Positions 1 to 6,847 of a stretch of 64,000 nucleotides of DNA are shown here, in pieces. Source of the DNA: Ancylobacter novellus (GTDB lineage Bacteria; Pseudomonadota; Alphaproteobacteria; Rhizobiales; Xanthobacteraceae); NCBI GenBank assembly GCA_003241485.1, contig QFQD01000031.1:15953-79952 (forward strand). The letters run 5' to 3'. The translations under genes were made by a program, and so were the position numbers. Every line of letters starts with the position of its first letter. The first letter of the stretch is position 1. The notes under the pieces are model-generated. The model was given only the letters and a program-made list of their open reading frames with translations. It did not search any database and was not told where the DNA came from.

Positions 1-767
1 CGGTTGGCGAAGAGCTGGCCATAGCCGGGGCGTGCGCCGTTGATGCCGGTCACCTCCAGGCAATGCCAGAACGAGGCCTGCACGGCGGAGATCACCGGCT
101 TGCCGAGCGCGGTCTCCAGCGCCTCGATGACGCCGGAGGAGCGGAAATTGGTGCAGGAGATGAAGATGGCGGTGGCGTCGGGATGGTCGCAGGCGACCAC
201 ATGGTCGAACACCTTTTCCAGTGGCACCTCTGCCAGCGCCCAGTCCTCGTCAATGCCGAGATTGCCGCTCCTGAGAACGGGGTGCCCGTTGGATTCGAGG
301 AAATTGATCGCCCGCTGGTGGATGGCGTCGACATAGGGCGTCGCCAGCGCCACCGGGCCCGCCTTCACCGCCGCCAGCGCGGCGAGCGAGGCGGTCGATG
401 CGGTGGTCGCCTTCACCCCCGGCGCCCAGCCTTCCATGCGGGCGATCAGCGCCTTGTCATAGGCGGTGCCATAGACGAAGGAGGCGCTGGTGCCGCCGAA
501 ACAGAGGATGTCGATCGGCGCCGAGCCGACCAGCCGGGCGGATTGCTCCAGCTCCGGCGCGTTCATCATCTGGTCGATGCCCTCCAGCGTGACCTTGGGC
601 AGGCGCACGCGGGTGGTGTGGACCGAGAGCCCCGGCGCCGCCATGGCCGCCCATTCGGCGTCCATGACGATGGAGGAGGCGATGTAGATGAGGCCGATGC
701 GCCCGAGCGTTCCGTAGCCGTCATAACGGAAGCCCGTACTGGCCTGCGCAGCTGTCGGGACGCTCAT
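1..767 (-). CDS. Asp/Glu racemase / arylmalonate decarboxylase-family protein (partial, C-terminus off window)
   Basis: About 255 N-terminal residues are visible and the gene runs off the left edge. The protein looks like the Asp/Glu/hydantoin racemase superfamily, closest in style to maleate isomerases and arylmalonate decarboxylases. It has the two expected Cys-containing loops: C89 in DILCFGGTSASF and C205 in IFISCTNFRSSG. In this superfamily one or both cysteines act on the carbon next to a carboxylate. Its ATG overlaps the TGA of the upstream TRAP binding-protein gene (ATGA), so the two are probably translationally coupled. This suggests that the enzyme isomerises or decarboxylates the acid the transporter imports. 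The exact substrate cannot be read from sequence. The reading frame is clean throughout. Confidence 0.8.
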   Translation of the reverse strand, partial: MSVPTAAQASTGFRYDGYGTLGRIGLIYIASSIVMDAEWAAMAAPGLSVHTTRVRLPKVTLEGIDQMMNAPELEQSARLVGSAPIDILCFGGTSASFVYGTAYDKALIARMEGWAPGVKATTASTASLAALAAVKAGPVALATPYVDAIHQRAINFLESNGHPVLRSGNLGIDEDWALAEVPLEKVFDHVVACDHPDATAIFISCTNFRSSGVIEALETALGKPVISAVQASFWHCLEVTGINGARPGYGQLFAN

Positions 768-1762
768 TTCAGCGAGGCCTCGAGCTTGCCCATCAGCTCC
801 GGGCCGACGACCTTGGCGATCTCGCCCTTCACTGGCTCGGCGGCGGCGCGGAAGGCCGCGAGGTCCGGCGTGGTGACGGTGACGCCCTTCGCCTTGAACT
901 CGTCGACCAGACGCGCGTCGCTGTCGTCGGAGGCCTTGCGGGTCGCGGCGGAGCCCGCCTTGGCGGCCTCGATGACCTTCGCCTTCATCTCCGGCGTGAG
1001 CGCGTCAAAGGCGGCGCCGTTCATGGCGAGGGTGATCGGCGTGTAGACGTGGTTGGTCAGGGCAATGAACTTCTGCACCTCGAAGAAGGAGAATTCCTTG
1101 ATCACCGAGAGCGGGTTCTCCTGCCCGTCGAGCGCGCCCTGTTTGAGCGCCATGTAGACCTCGCCCAGCGGCATCGGCGTCGGGGCGGCGCCGAGGGTCT
1201 TGAAGGCGAGGATGCGGGTCGGGCTGCCCGGCGTGCGGATCTTCAGGCCCTTGAGGTCGGCGGGGACGTTGATCTGCTTGTTGGTGGTGGAGATGGTGCG
1301 GAAGCCGAGTTCGCCATAGGCCAGCACCTCCAACCCGGCCTTCTGCCGCAGCGAGGTGGCGAGCAGCTTGCCGAAAGCGCCGTCGAAGGCCGCGCGGGCG
1401 GCCGCCTTGTCGGCGAAGAGGAAGGGCGTGTCGAGCACGGAGAAGCCCTTGTCGAGCGTCACCACATCCGAGCCGAGCGGCACAACCTGCACCTCGCCGG
1501 CGCGGATCAGCTCCATCAGCGCCGTCTCGTCGCCCAGCGCGCCGCCTTCGAAGAATTCGATCGTGGCCTCCGGCCCGGTCGACTTGGCCAGCGCGTCGCG
1601 GAAATTCGCCAGCATGATGTTGAGAGGGTCGCCGCTATTGGTCTCGACGGCGAGGCGCAGCTTGGTCTGTGCCTGTGCGGGCGCAGGAAGACCGGACAGG
1701 GCGATCAGCGAGGCGACGACGCCGAAAGTCGCCAGCCGCTTGAGGGAGATGAGAGCACGCAT
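764..1762 (-). CDS. TRAP transporter solute-binding protein, DctP family
   Basis: This is a periplasmic binding protein of 332 residues for a TRAP-type organic-acid transporter. A signal peptide covers about residues 1-31 (basic start, hydrophobic core, cleavage near PAQAQT). The DctP fold is indicated by the stretch LKGLKIRTPGSPTRI with the carboxylate-binding Arg region, and by GALDGQENPLSVI. I start it at the ATG preceded by AAGGAAG on the minus strand. A longer frame begins 21 codons upstream, but that start would lie inside the predicted sigma-54 promoter. The small and large membrane subunits (DctQ, DctM) are not in the window and may follow the racemase gene beyond the left edge. Confidence 0.92.
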   Translation of the reverse strand: MRALISLKRLATFGVVASLIALSGLPAPAQAQTKLRLAVETNSGDPLNIMLANFRDALAKSTGPEATIEFFEGGALGDETALMELIRAGEVQVVPLGSDVVTLDKGFSVLDTPFLFADKAAARAAFDGAFGKLLATSLRQKAGLEVLAYGELGFRTISTTNKQINVPADLKGLKIRTPGSPTRILAFKTLGAAPTPMPLGEVYMALKQGALDGQENPLSVIKEFSFFEVQKFIALTNHVYTPITLAMNGAAFDALTPEMKAKVIEAAKAGSAATRKASDDSDARLVDEFKAKGVTVTTPDLAAFRAAAEPVKGEIAKVVGPELMGKLEASLK

Positions 1763-1808
1763 GTTCCGCTTCCTTAGCCATAGGGGACGGGAATGACGGA
1801 AATACTTT

Positions 1809-1824
1809 TGCAGGCAGCGTGCCA
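1809..1824 (-). promoter_or_regulatory. Sigma-54 (-24/-12) promoter for the TRAP-racemase operon
   Basis: On the minus strand the sequence TGGCACGCTGCCTGCA matches the sigma-54 consensus TGGCACG-N4-TTGCW at all positions but one (C for T). GG and GC have the obligatory 10-base spacing. A start about 12 bases beyond the GC gives a leader of roughly 36 bases before the TRAP gene, with its ribosome-binding site inside. The NtrC-like palindrome upstream supports the call. Confidence 0.7.
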
Positions 1825-1866
1825 TATGGCTGATCTAAAGCATTCGCCTCTACGTAAAACACCTTA

Positions 1867-1883
1867 TGCACATTAATGGTGCA
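1867..1883. promoter_or_regulatory. NtrC-type enhancer site
   Basis: TGCACATTAATGGTGCA fits the classical NtrC binding pattern TGCAC-N6-GGTGCA, a 17-bp dyad. Its centre lies about 77 bases upstream of the start predicted from the adjacent sigma-54 promoter. That is closer than the usual -100 to -140 but workable for an enhancer-binding protein. A related activator with the same half-site is possible. Confidence 0.6.
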
Positions 1884-1884
1884 T

Positions 1885-2172
1885 GCCGTTGCGGCAGAGG
1901 ATTAGTCTTTCATCAACAAATATTATGCAATCTGATCTATTAGATAGTTAAAAACTATAATTCAGCAACGTAAGACAAGCGAACAAGAATCGAATTAATC
2001 AGCTTCGAGAGGTTTGGCAAATTATTACTGGAAGTAATAACCAGTATCGTAATTTCCTATCAAGCGTCGGGTCGGAATCCGCCGCGCCGATGCCGCGGAT
2101 CGGGCAGCCGTCGACGGGCGGCGCGGGCCTTCGCACGCGCGCCGTGTCTGCTCTTCTGCGGGGGAGAGGCGA
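1885..2172. other. Gene-free AT-rich spacer
   Basis: No gene is visible between the NtrC-like site and the end of the dsbA-like pseudogene. Roughly positions 1885-2060 are much richer in A and T than the surrounding coding DNA. The spacer includes one perfect 7-bp inverted repeat, annotated separately. The remaining 100 bases are GC-rich and show nothing I can identify. Confidence 0.6.
2022..2040. repeat. Inverted repeat, possible operator
   Basis: TTATTAC-TGGAA-GTAATAA is a perfect 7-bp dyad in the AT-rich spacer, about 220 bases upstream of the predicted TRAP operon start. It has no U-run that would make it a terminator. It could be a regulator site or a chance dyad in AT-rich DNA. Confidence 0.35.
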
Positions 2173-2732
2173 CTATTTGGCCTTGGCTCGCGCGCGGGCA
2201 TCGGCGACGACATCGCGGAAACCCTGATAGTCCAGCGCCGCCGCGACCTTGTAGGGGCCGACGAGATAGACCGGCGTGCCCGGCAGCTCCAGCGCCTGCG
2301 CCAGCTCATTGTTGCGCTTCAGCACGTCGCCGATCTCGTGGGCGTGGCTGCCGAGGTCTGCCGCCAGCTTCTTGCGGTCGATGCCGGCCTTCTCCAGCGC
2401 CGCGCTCATGCGCTCGGTGGTGAGGCTGCCCTTCATCCCCATCAGCGTTGCGTGGGCGAGGGCGTATTTGCCCTGGTAGTTCGCCGCCAGCGCCAGCTGG
2501 CGCCGATGAGGCGGGCGAGGGCGGGGGCCGACTTGCGGCAGTACCCGCAATTATAGTCGAAGAAGGCGACGATGGTGACATCGCCCTTGGGGTTGCCGCC
2601 GGTGGGCGTATGCGGGTCGAACAGCAGGGCCTCGACGTCGAGTTCCGGCACGCGCCCGCGCGGCGTGGTCACCAGCGGAACCGCCAGCAAGGTCGCCAGG
2701 GCGGCGGAGCGCAGAACGTCACGGCGGTGCAT
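2173..2732 (-). pseudogene. DsbA-family thiol oxidoreductase, disrupted by an internal deletion
   Basis: The first half reads MHRRDVLRSAALATLLAVPL (signal segment), then VAFFDYNCGYCRKSAPALARLI with the CGYC redox motif. The second half is in another frame and reads LALAANYQGKYALAHATLMG, then LPGTPVYLVGPYKV with the cis-Pro loop. The section that normally joins them, the end of helix 1 and the following strand of the thioredoxin core, is missing. The net change is a frameshift, with an estimated loss of 20-30 codons. The junction lies at a 14-bp perfect palindrome (2490-2503). The start follows AGGAG at good spacing. Either a true pseudogene or an assembly or sequencing dropout at a hairpin. 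As read, no active enzyme could be made. Confidence 0.8.
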
Positions 2733-2760
2733 GCGAAGGCTCCTGGATCTCTTTGCCGGC

Positions 2761-3495
2761 TCAGTCATCGGCGCGGACACGCACGCCATCGAGAATGATG
2801 CGCTGGATGTTGCGAACGGCTTCCTCGGCGAAGGCTTCGTCGTCGAGCCCGGTCTGCAGCAGGGCGTCGATCTGCGAGGCGAAGTCCGCATAATGCTGGG
2901 TGGTTGCCCAGATCGAGAAGATCAGATGATGCGGGTCGACCGGCGCGAGGCGCCCGGCGGCGCTCCAGGCGCGGATGACTGCGGCCTTGGCATCCACCAG
3001 TTCCTTGAGCGAGGTCTCCAGCTCGTGGCGCAGCAACGGCGCGCCCTGCACCAGCTCCAGGCAGAACAGCCGCGAGGCCTCGGGATGGGTGCGCGAGAAC
3101 ATGATCTTGCGCCTGATATATTCGCCGATGCCCGCCACCGGGTCGCTGTCCAGCTCCAGCCCGCGCAGCGGATCGAGCCAGTGGTCGAGCAGCCGCGTCA
3201 GCGCCGCGACATAGACCTCTTCCTTGGAGGCGAAATAATAGAACAGGTTGGTCTTGGAGACCGCCGCCTGCTCGGCGATCTGCTCCACCGTGGTGCCGTG
3301 CAGCCCGGCGCGCGAGAACAGGATGAGCGCGGCATCCAGTATCGCGCTGCGCTTGGCCTCGATCTGCTTGCGGCGGCGCGGGGTGCGGGGTTCGGCGGAA
3401 CGCGAGCTCTTGCGTGGGGCCGCCTGCGGCTCGGCCTCGCCGGCCGGCGCCTGCCGCCGCTCGGGCGTACGGTCCGTTGATGCGGCGCGTGCCAC
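2761..3495 (-). CDS. rutR: TetR-family regulator, RutR-like
   Basis: A 244-residue DNA-binding regulator closely resembling RutR, the uracil/thymine-responsive regulator of pyrimidine catabolism. The helix-turn-helix lies at about residues 50-95 (TTVEQIAEQAAVSKTNLFYY, then FASKEEVY). The C-terminal ligand domain keeps RutR-typical blocks: ASRLFCLELVQGAPLL, LAPVDPHHLIF and WATTQHYADFA. A basic 44-residue extension precedes the HTH. The start is a GTG preceded by GGGAG. No rut pyrimidine-degradation genes lie within the window, so the regulator is separated from its usual targets. It is not obviously co-transcribed with the broken dsbA-like gene 28 bases downstream, which has its own RBS. Confidence 0.85.
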   Translation of the reverse strand: MARAASTDRTPERRQAPAGEAEPQAAPRKSSRSAEPRTPRRRKQIEAKRSAILDAALILFSRAGLHGTTVEQIAEQAAVSKTNLFYYFASKEEVYVAALTRLLDHWLDPLRGLELDSDPVAGIGEYIRRKIMFSRTHPEASRLFCLELVQGAPLLRHELETSLKELVDAKAAVIRAWSAAGRLAPVDPHHLIFSIWATTQHYADFASQIDALLQTGLDDEAFAEEAVRNIQRIILDGVRVRADD

Positions 3496-3656
3496 CTCGA
3501 ATTACTCCCGAACCCGTCATGCCCTTCATTGTGACATGGCACGGAAATCAAACGCGCCGCAATATGCCCGCCATCTATCCGCGTCGATTCGACCCGCCGG
3601 AGCGCGGTTCGCATGGGGCGAGTTCACACCGTGCCTGATAGGAAAAATCGCCTGCC

Positions 3657-4664
3657 ATGCGCCGTCCCGCCCCCCGCTCCCTGCTGGCCGCTGTCGTTCT
3701 CCTGCTGGCGTTGCCGTCCGGCAGTCACGCCCAGACCCTCGCGCTGGATATCGCCGCAACACCGATCGACCGTTTCGTCCCCACCGGGTCGGCAAGGGTC
3801 GGCGCGCTGGAGTTTCGTGGCGGGCTCGTGCTGTCGGCCGCCTCCGCCGATTTCGGCGGCTGGTCGGGGATGGTGATCGATCCCGACGGCGCGGGGTTCA
3901 TTGCCGTCAGCGACCGCGGCTTCTGGCTGACGGGGCGCATTGAGAGCGAGGGCGACCGCCCCACCGGCATCGCGCAGGCGAAGCTGGCGCCTATGCGTGC
4001 GGCCAATGGCGGCCCGCTGGCAGGGCAGCGGCGCGGCGATGTCGAATCGCTTGCGCGCATTCCGGGGGGCTTCGTCGTCGGCATCGAACGCGTTCAGGAG
4101 GTCTGGCGGTTCGACGGCGCCGATCCGCTGCGCGCAACCGGGCGGGCGCTGCTGCTGGATGAAGGGCTCGCCAAGCTGGGCTCGAACGAAGGGCCGGAGG
4201 CGTTGCTCGCGCCGCCCTCGGGCACGCCGGCCGCGCTGATCGTCATCGCCGAGCAGAGCCCGGACGACCCTTCCATCCTGCCGGGCTTCCTGTTCGGCCC
4301 GCTGGAAAAGCCGGTGCCGACCGGGCGCTTCGCCGTGGAGCGGATCGACGGCTTTTCCGCCACAGATGCCGCTCTGTCGGATGATGGGCTGGTCTATCTG
4401 CTGGAACGCCGGTTTGATCTGCTGCGCGGTGCGGCCATGCGCCTTCGCCGTTTCCCGCTCAGCGACATCGCACCCGGCGCGCGCATTCGTGGCGAGGTGC
4501 TGGTCGAGGCCAATCGCAGCGCCGCCATCGACAATATGGAGGCGATCGCCCTGCATCGTAACGCGGCGGGCGAGCAGCTCATCACGCTGATGTCGGACGA
4601 CAATTTTTCGCCGCTCCAGCGCACATTACTGCTGCGCTTCGCGGTGGTCGCAGAGGGGAAATAG
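3657..4664 (+). CDS. Secreted phytase-like esterase family protein
   Basis: 335 residues with a clear signal peptide ending near SGSHAQ (about residue 23). The body matches the 'esterase-like activity of phytase' family (PF13449), a beta-propeller type fold: GWSGMVIDPDGAGFIAVSDR near the start, a repeat of blade-like segments such as NEGPEALLAPPSG, and the ending NMEAIALHRNAAGEQLITLM. The family is usually exported. Its substrate is not established, and phytase activity should not be assumed. It stands alone between a divergent regulator and a convergent transporter gene. Confidence 0.8.
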   Translation: MRRPAPRSLLAAVVLLLALPSGSHAQTLALDIAATPIDRFVPTGSARVGALEFRGGLVLSAASADFGGWSGMVIDPDGAGFIAVSDRGFWLTGRIESEGDRPTGIAQAKLAPMRAANGGPLAGQRRGDVESLARIPGGFVVGIERVQEVWRFDGADPLRATGRALLLDEGLAKLGSNEGPEALLAPPSGTPAALIVIAEQSPDDPSILPGFLFGPLEKPVPTGRFAVERIDGFSATDAALSDDGLVYLLERRFDLLRGAAMRLRRFPLSDIAPGARIRGEVLVEANRSAAIDNMEAIALHRNAAGEQLITLMSDDNFSPLQRTLLLRFAVVAEGK

Positions 4665-4687
4665 CGGCCGGCAGGCGAATGGCGGGC

Positions 4688-5317
4688 TCAGCGCGCCGGC
4701 GTGCTCACACCGCGGGCCCCGCTCCACGGCTTCAGCCAGCCCATCAGCGCGCCATAGGGCACGAGCGCCAGCAACGCGCAGCCGACCTTCACCAGGAAAT
4801 CGAAGAAGGCGAGGCCGACCCACAGCGGCACGGTGATGCCGGTGGAGGCGTAGGTCACTGGGAAGGACATGTCGGCATCGCCGGCGAAGGCGAGCGAGAA
4901 GAAGATCACCGTGTCGAGCGCCGAACCGATGAGGCTGCCGGCCAGCGGCGCCTGCCACCAGCTCATGCGGCGCAGGCGGTTGAACACGCCGATGTCGAGC
5001 AGCTGGCCGACCAGAAAGGCCGAACCGGAGGCCAGCGCGATGCGCGGCGTCGCCAGCCAGAACGACAGCATGACCGCCAGCGCAAAGCCGAAATAGACCA
5101 CCTGCCGGGCGACGGCGGGGCCGAAGCGGCGGTTGGTCAGGTCATTGACGAGAAAGGCCAGCGGGTAGGTGAACGCGCCCCAAGTGAGCAGCTCGGCAAG
5201 GCCGAACTGCTGCACCGGATATTGCACCAGCAGATTGGACGCAGCCACCACCGCCATCATGGCGGCGACGGGGAGGGCGAGCCTGGAGGCGGAAACCTCG
5301 GTGCCGGCGACGATCAT
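4688..5317 (-). CDS. yhhQ: Queuosine-precursor transporter, YhhQ/VUT family
   Basis: A 209-residue inner-membrane protein with about six hydrophobic helices. The family-typical segments are TYPLAFLVNDLTNRRFGP near residue 50 and GSALDTVIFFSLAF near residue 130. YhhQ proteins import queuine-pathway precursors (preQ0/preQ1) for tRNA queuosine modification. The gene begins only five bases after the rpmB stop codon, so the two are probably one transcript. No queuosine synthesis gene is nearby. Confidence 0.85.
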   Translation of the reverse strand: MIVAGTEVSASRLALPVAAMMAVVAASNLLVQYPVQQFGLAELLTWGAFTYPLAFLVNDLTNRRFGPAVARQVVYFGFALAVMLSFWLATPRIALASGSAFLVGQLLDIGVFNRLRRMSWWQAPLAGSLIGSALDTVIFFSLAFAGDADMSFPVTYASTGITVPLWVGLAFFDFLVKVGCALLALVPYGALMGWLKPWSGARGVSTPAR

Positions 5318-5322
5318 CGCGC

Positions 5323-5628
5323 TCAGGCGGCCGCGGTTTCCGCTGCCGCGACCGAGGCCTTGGCCACGGCGCGCTTCAGCTCGGCAGCCTTGGGCGACAG
5401 CTCTTCGAGGCGCGCCTTGGCGAGGAACGCATCGAGACCACCGCGGTGGTCAACGGTCTTGAGGGCATTGGCGCTCACGCGCAGCTTCACCGACCGCTTC
5501 AGCACATCGCTGGTGAGCGTGACATTCACCAGGTTCGGCAGAAAGCGCCGACGGGTCTTGCGGTTGGAGTGGCTCACGAGATTGCCGGTCAGAACCGCCT
5601 TCCCGGTAAGTTCGCACCGACGCGACAT
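5323..5628 (-). CDS. rpmB: 50S ribosomal protein L28
   Basis: 101 residues starting MSRRCELTGKAVLTGNLVSH, the L28 signature of alphaproteobacteria. It continues with SNRKTRRRFLPNLVNV and ends in an Ala/Lys-rich tail. It is a structural protein of the large ribosomal subunit. The length is normal for the group. The minus-strand upstream region (5629-5854) presumably carries its promoter, but I see no clear -35/-10 pair. Confidence 0.97.
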   Translation of the reverse strand: MSRRCELTGKAVLTGNLVSHSNRKTRRRFLPNLVNVTLTSDVLKRSVKLRVSANALKTVDHRGGLDAFLAKARLEELSPKAAELKRAVAKASVAAAETAAA

Positions 5629-5854
5629 CGTGGAATTCCTTGTTTTTCACGCCGCTGCGCCGCAGGCCACGAAGGCAGCCTGACGATCCCGCATGCGGCA
5701 TCGGTCAATTTAAGAGTGCGCTCCTATAAGGAAGCGTCCCGGCGCCGTCAAGGCCGCCGGCTTGCGCAGACGGTGGCCGATGTTCCCCGCTTCGTGAGCG
5801 CGCGAGTCACAGTTCCGCCGACTTCCAACGCCATCCGAAGCTGAGATAAATGAC

Positions 5855-6745
5855 ATGCGGGCGGAATCGAAGGCGATTCGCCGGGCCGGGATCAGCTACC
5901 TTATGCATCGCTTCAGCCTTACGGCGACACTCGCGCTGGTCGGCGCCGGCACGCTGGCGAGCCCGGTTCTTGCCGATGGCCGGCTGGAAGCGCGCTACCG
6001 CCTGTCGCTGGCGGGCCTTGAGCTCGGGCGTGCGGCGCTGGTGCTGGAGATCGACGAAAAATCCTACACCGCTTCCGGCAGCGCCCGGCTCACCGGCGTG
6101 GTGCAGGCGGTATCGTCCGGCAAAGGCACGGTGGGTGCGCGCGGCCAGATCGACCGTGACACGCTCGCCCCCCGCGCCTTCGCCATGGAGGCCGAGACCG
6201 ACAAGAAGGCCGAGGCCATCCGCCTTGTCATGAACGGCTCCGTCGTGACAGACATGAATGTCGAGCCGCCGGTGATCCCGGTTCCCGACCGCGTGCCGCT
6301 GACCGACAAGGACAAGCGCGGCGTGTTCGATCCGATGTCGGCCGCGCTCATCCTGGTGCCGGGCAGTGAGGAGCCGCTTTCCGCCAAGGCGTGCGAGCGT
6401 ACCCTGTCGATCTTCGACGGCCGCCAGCGCTACGACCTGCAGCTCAGCTTCGAGCGTATGGAGGACGTGAAGGCGGAGAAGGGCTATGCCGGCCCGAGCG
6501 TCGTCTGCCGCATCGCCTATCGCCCGGTCGCCGGCCACCGGCCGGACCGCGCCGGGGTGAAGTACATGATGAAGAACAAGGAAATGTACATCTGGCTCGC
6601 GCCCATCAAGGGCACGCGCATGCTGGCGCCGTTCCGCGCCGCGGTGACCACGGCCATCGGCGTCGCTCAGCTGGATGCCTTGAGCTTCGTCAGCGAGCCT
6701 ATGGTTGCCAAGGGCAGCGGCACCTCGAACGCGGCGATCCCCTAG
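5855..6745 (+). CDS. DUF3108 domain-containing exported protein
   Basis: 296 residues. The family (DUF3108) consists of probable periplasmic beta-rich proteins of unknown function, common in proteobacteria. A hydrophobic export segment (LTATLALVGAGTLASPVLAD) precedes the domain. Conserved-looking stretches include KGTVGARGQIDRDTLAP and the late segment GHRPDRAGVKYMM. A second in-frame ATG 16 codons in (5903) would give a more compact signal peptide and may be the true start; neither start has a strong ribosome-binding site. It is transcribed divergently from rpmB. Confidence 0.75.
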   Translation: MRAESKAIRRAGISYLMHRFSLTATLALVGAGTLASPVLADGRLEARYRLSLAGLELGRAALVLEIDEKSYTASGSARLTGVVQAVSSGKGTVGARGQIDRDTLAPRAFAMEAETDKKAEAIRLVMNGSVVTDMNVEPPVIPVPDRVPLTDKDKRGVFDPMSAALILVPGSEEPLSAKACERTLSIFDGRQRYDLQLSFERMEDVKAEKGYAGPSVVCRIAYRPVAGHRPDRAGVKYMMKNKEMYIWLAPIKGTRMLAPFRAAVTTAIGVAQLDALSFVSEPMVAKGSGTSNAAIP

Positions 6746-6847
6746 GGCGGCGCGCCCGATCGCGGCAGGCGGCAACATCTTGTCGCGCTTGGCCGCGCCC
6801 ATGTGCTAAACGAGCCGGGCCGCCGGCCCGACGGACACATTGATCTG

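Noticed and set aside
63..1046. Long plus-strand frame opposite the racemase and TRAP genes
   Set aside because: The minus strand encodes recognisable proteins with correct coupling; the plus frame is Arg/Gly-rich shadow sequence of high-GC DNA.
1763..2172. Riboswitch or small RNA in the AT-rich spacer
   Set aside because: I see no conserved aptamer features; the region is better explained by a promoter and a simple dyad.
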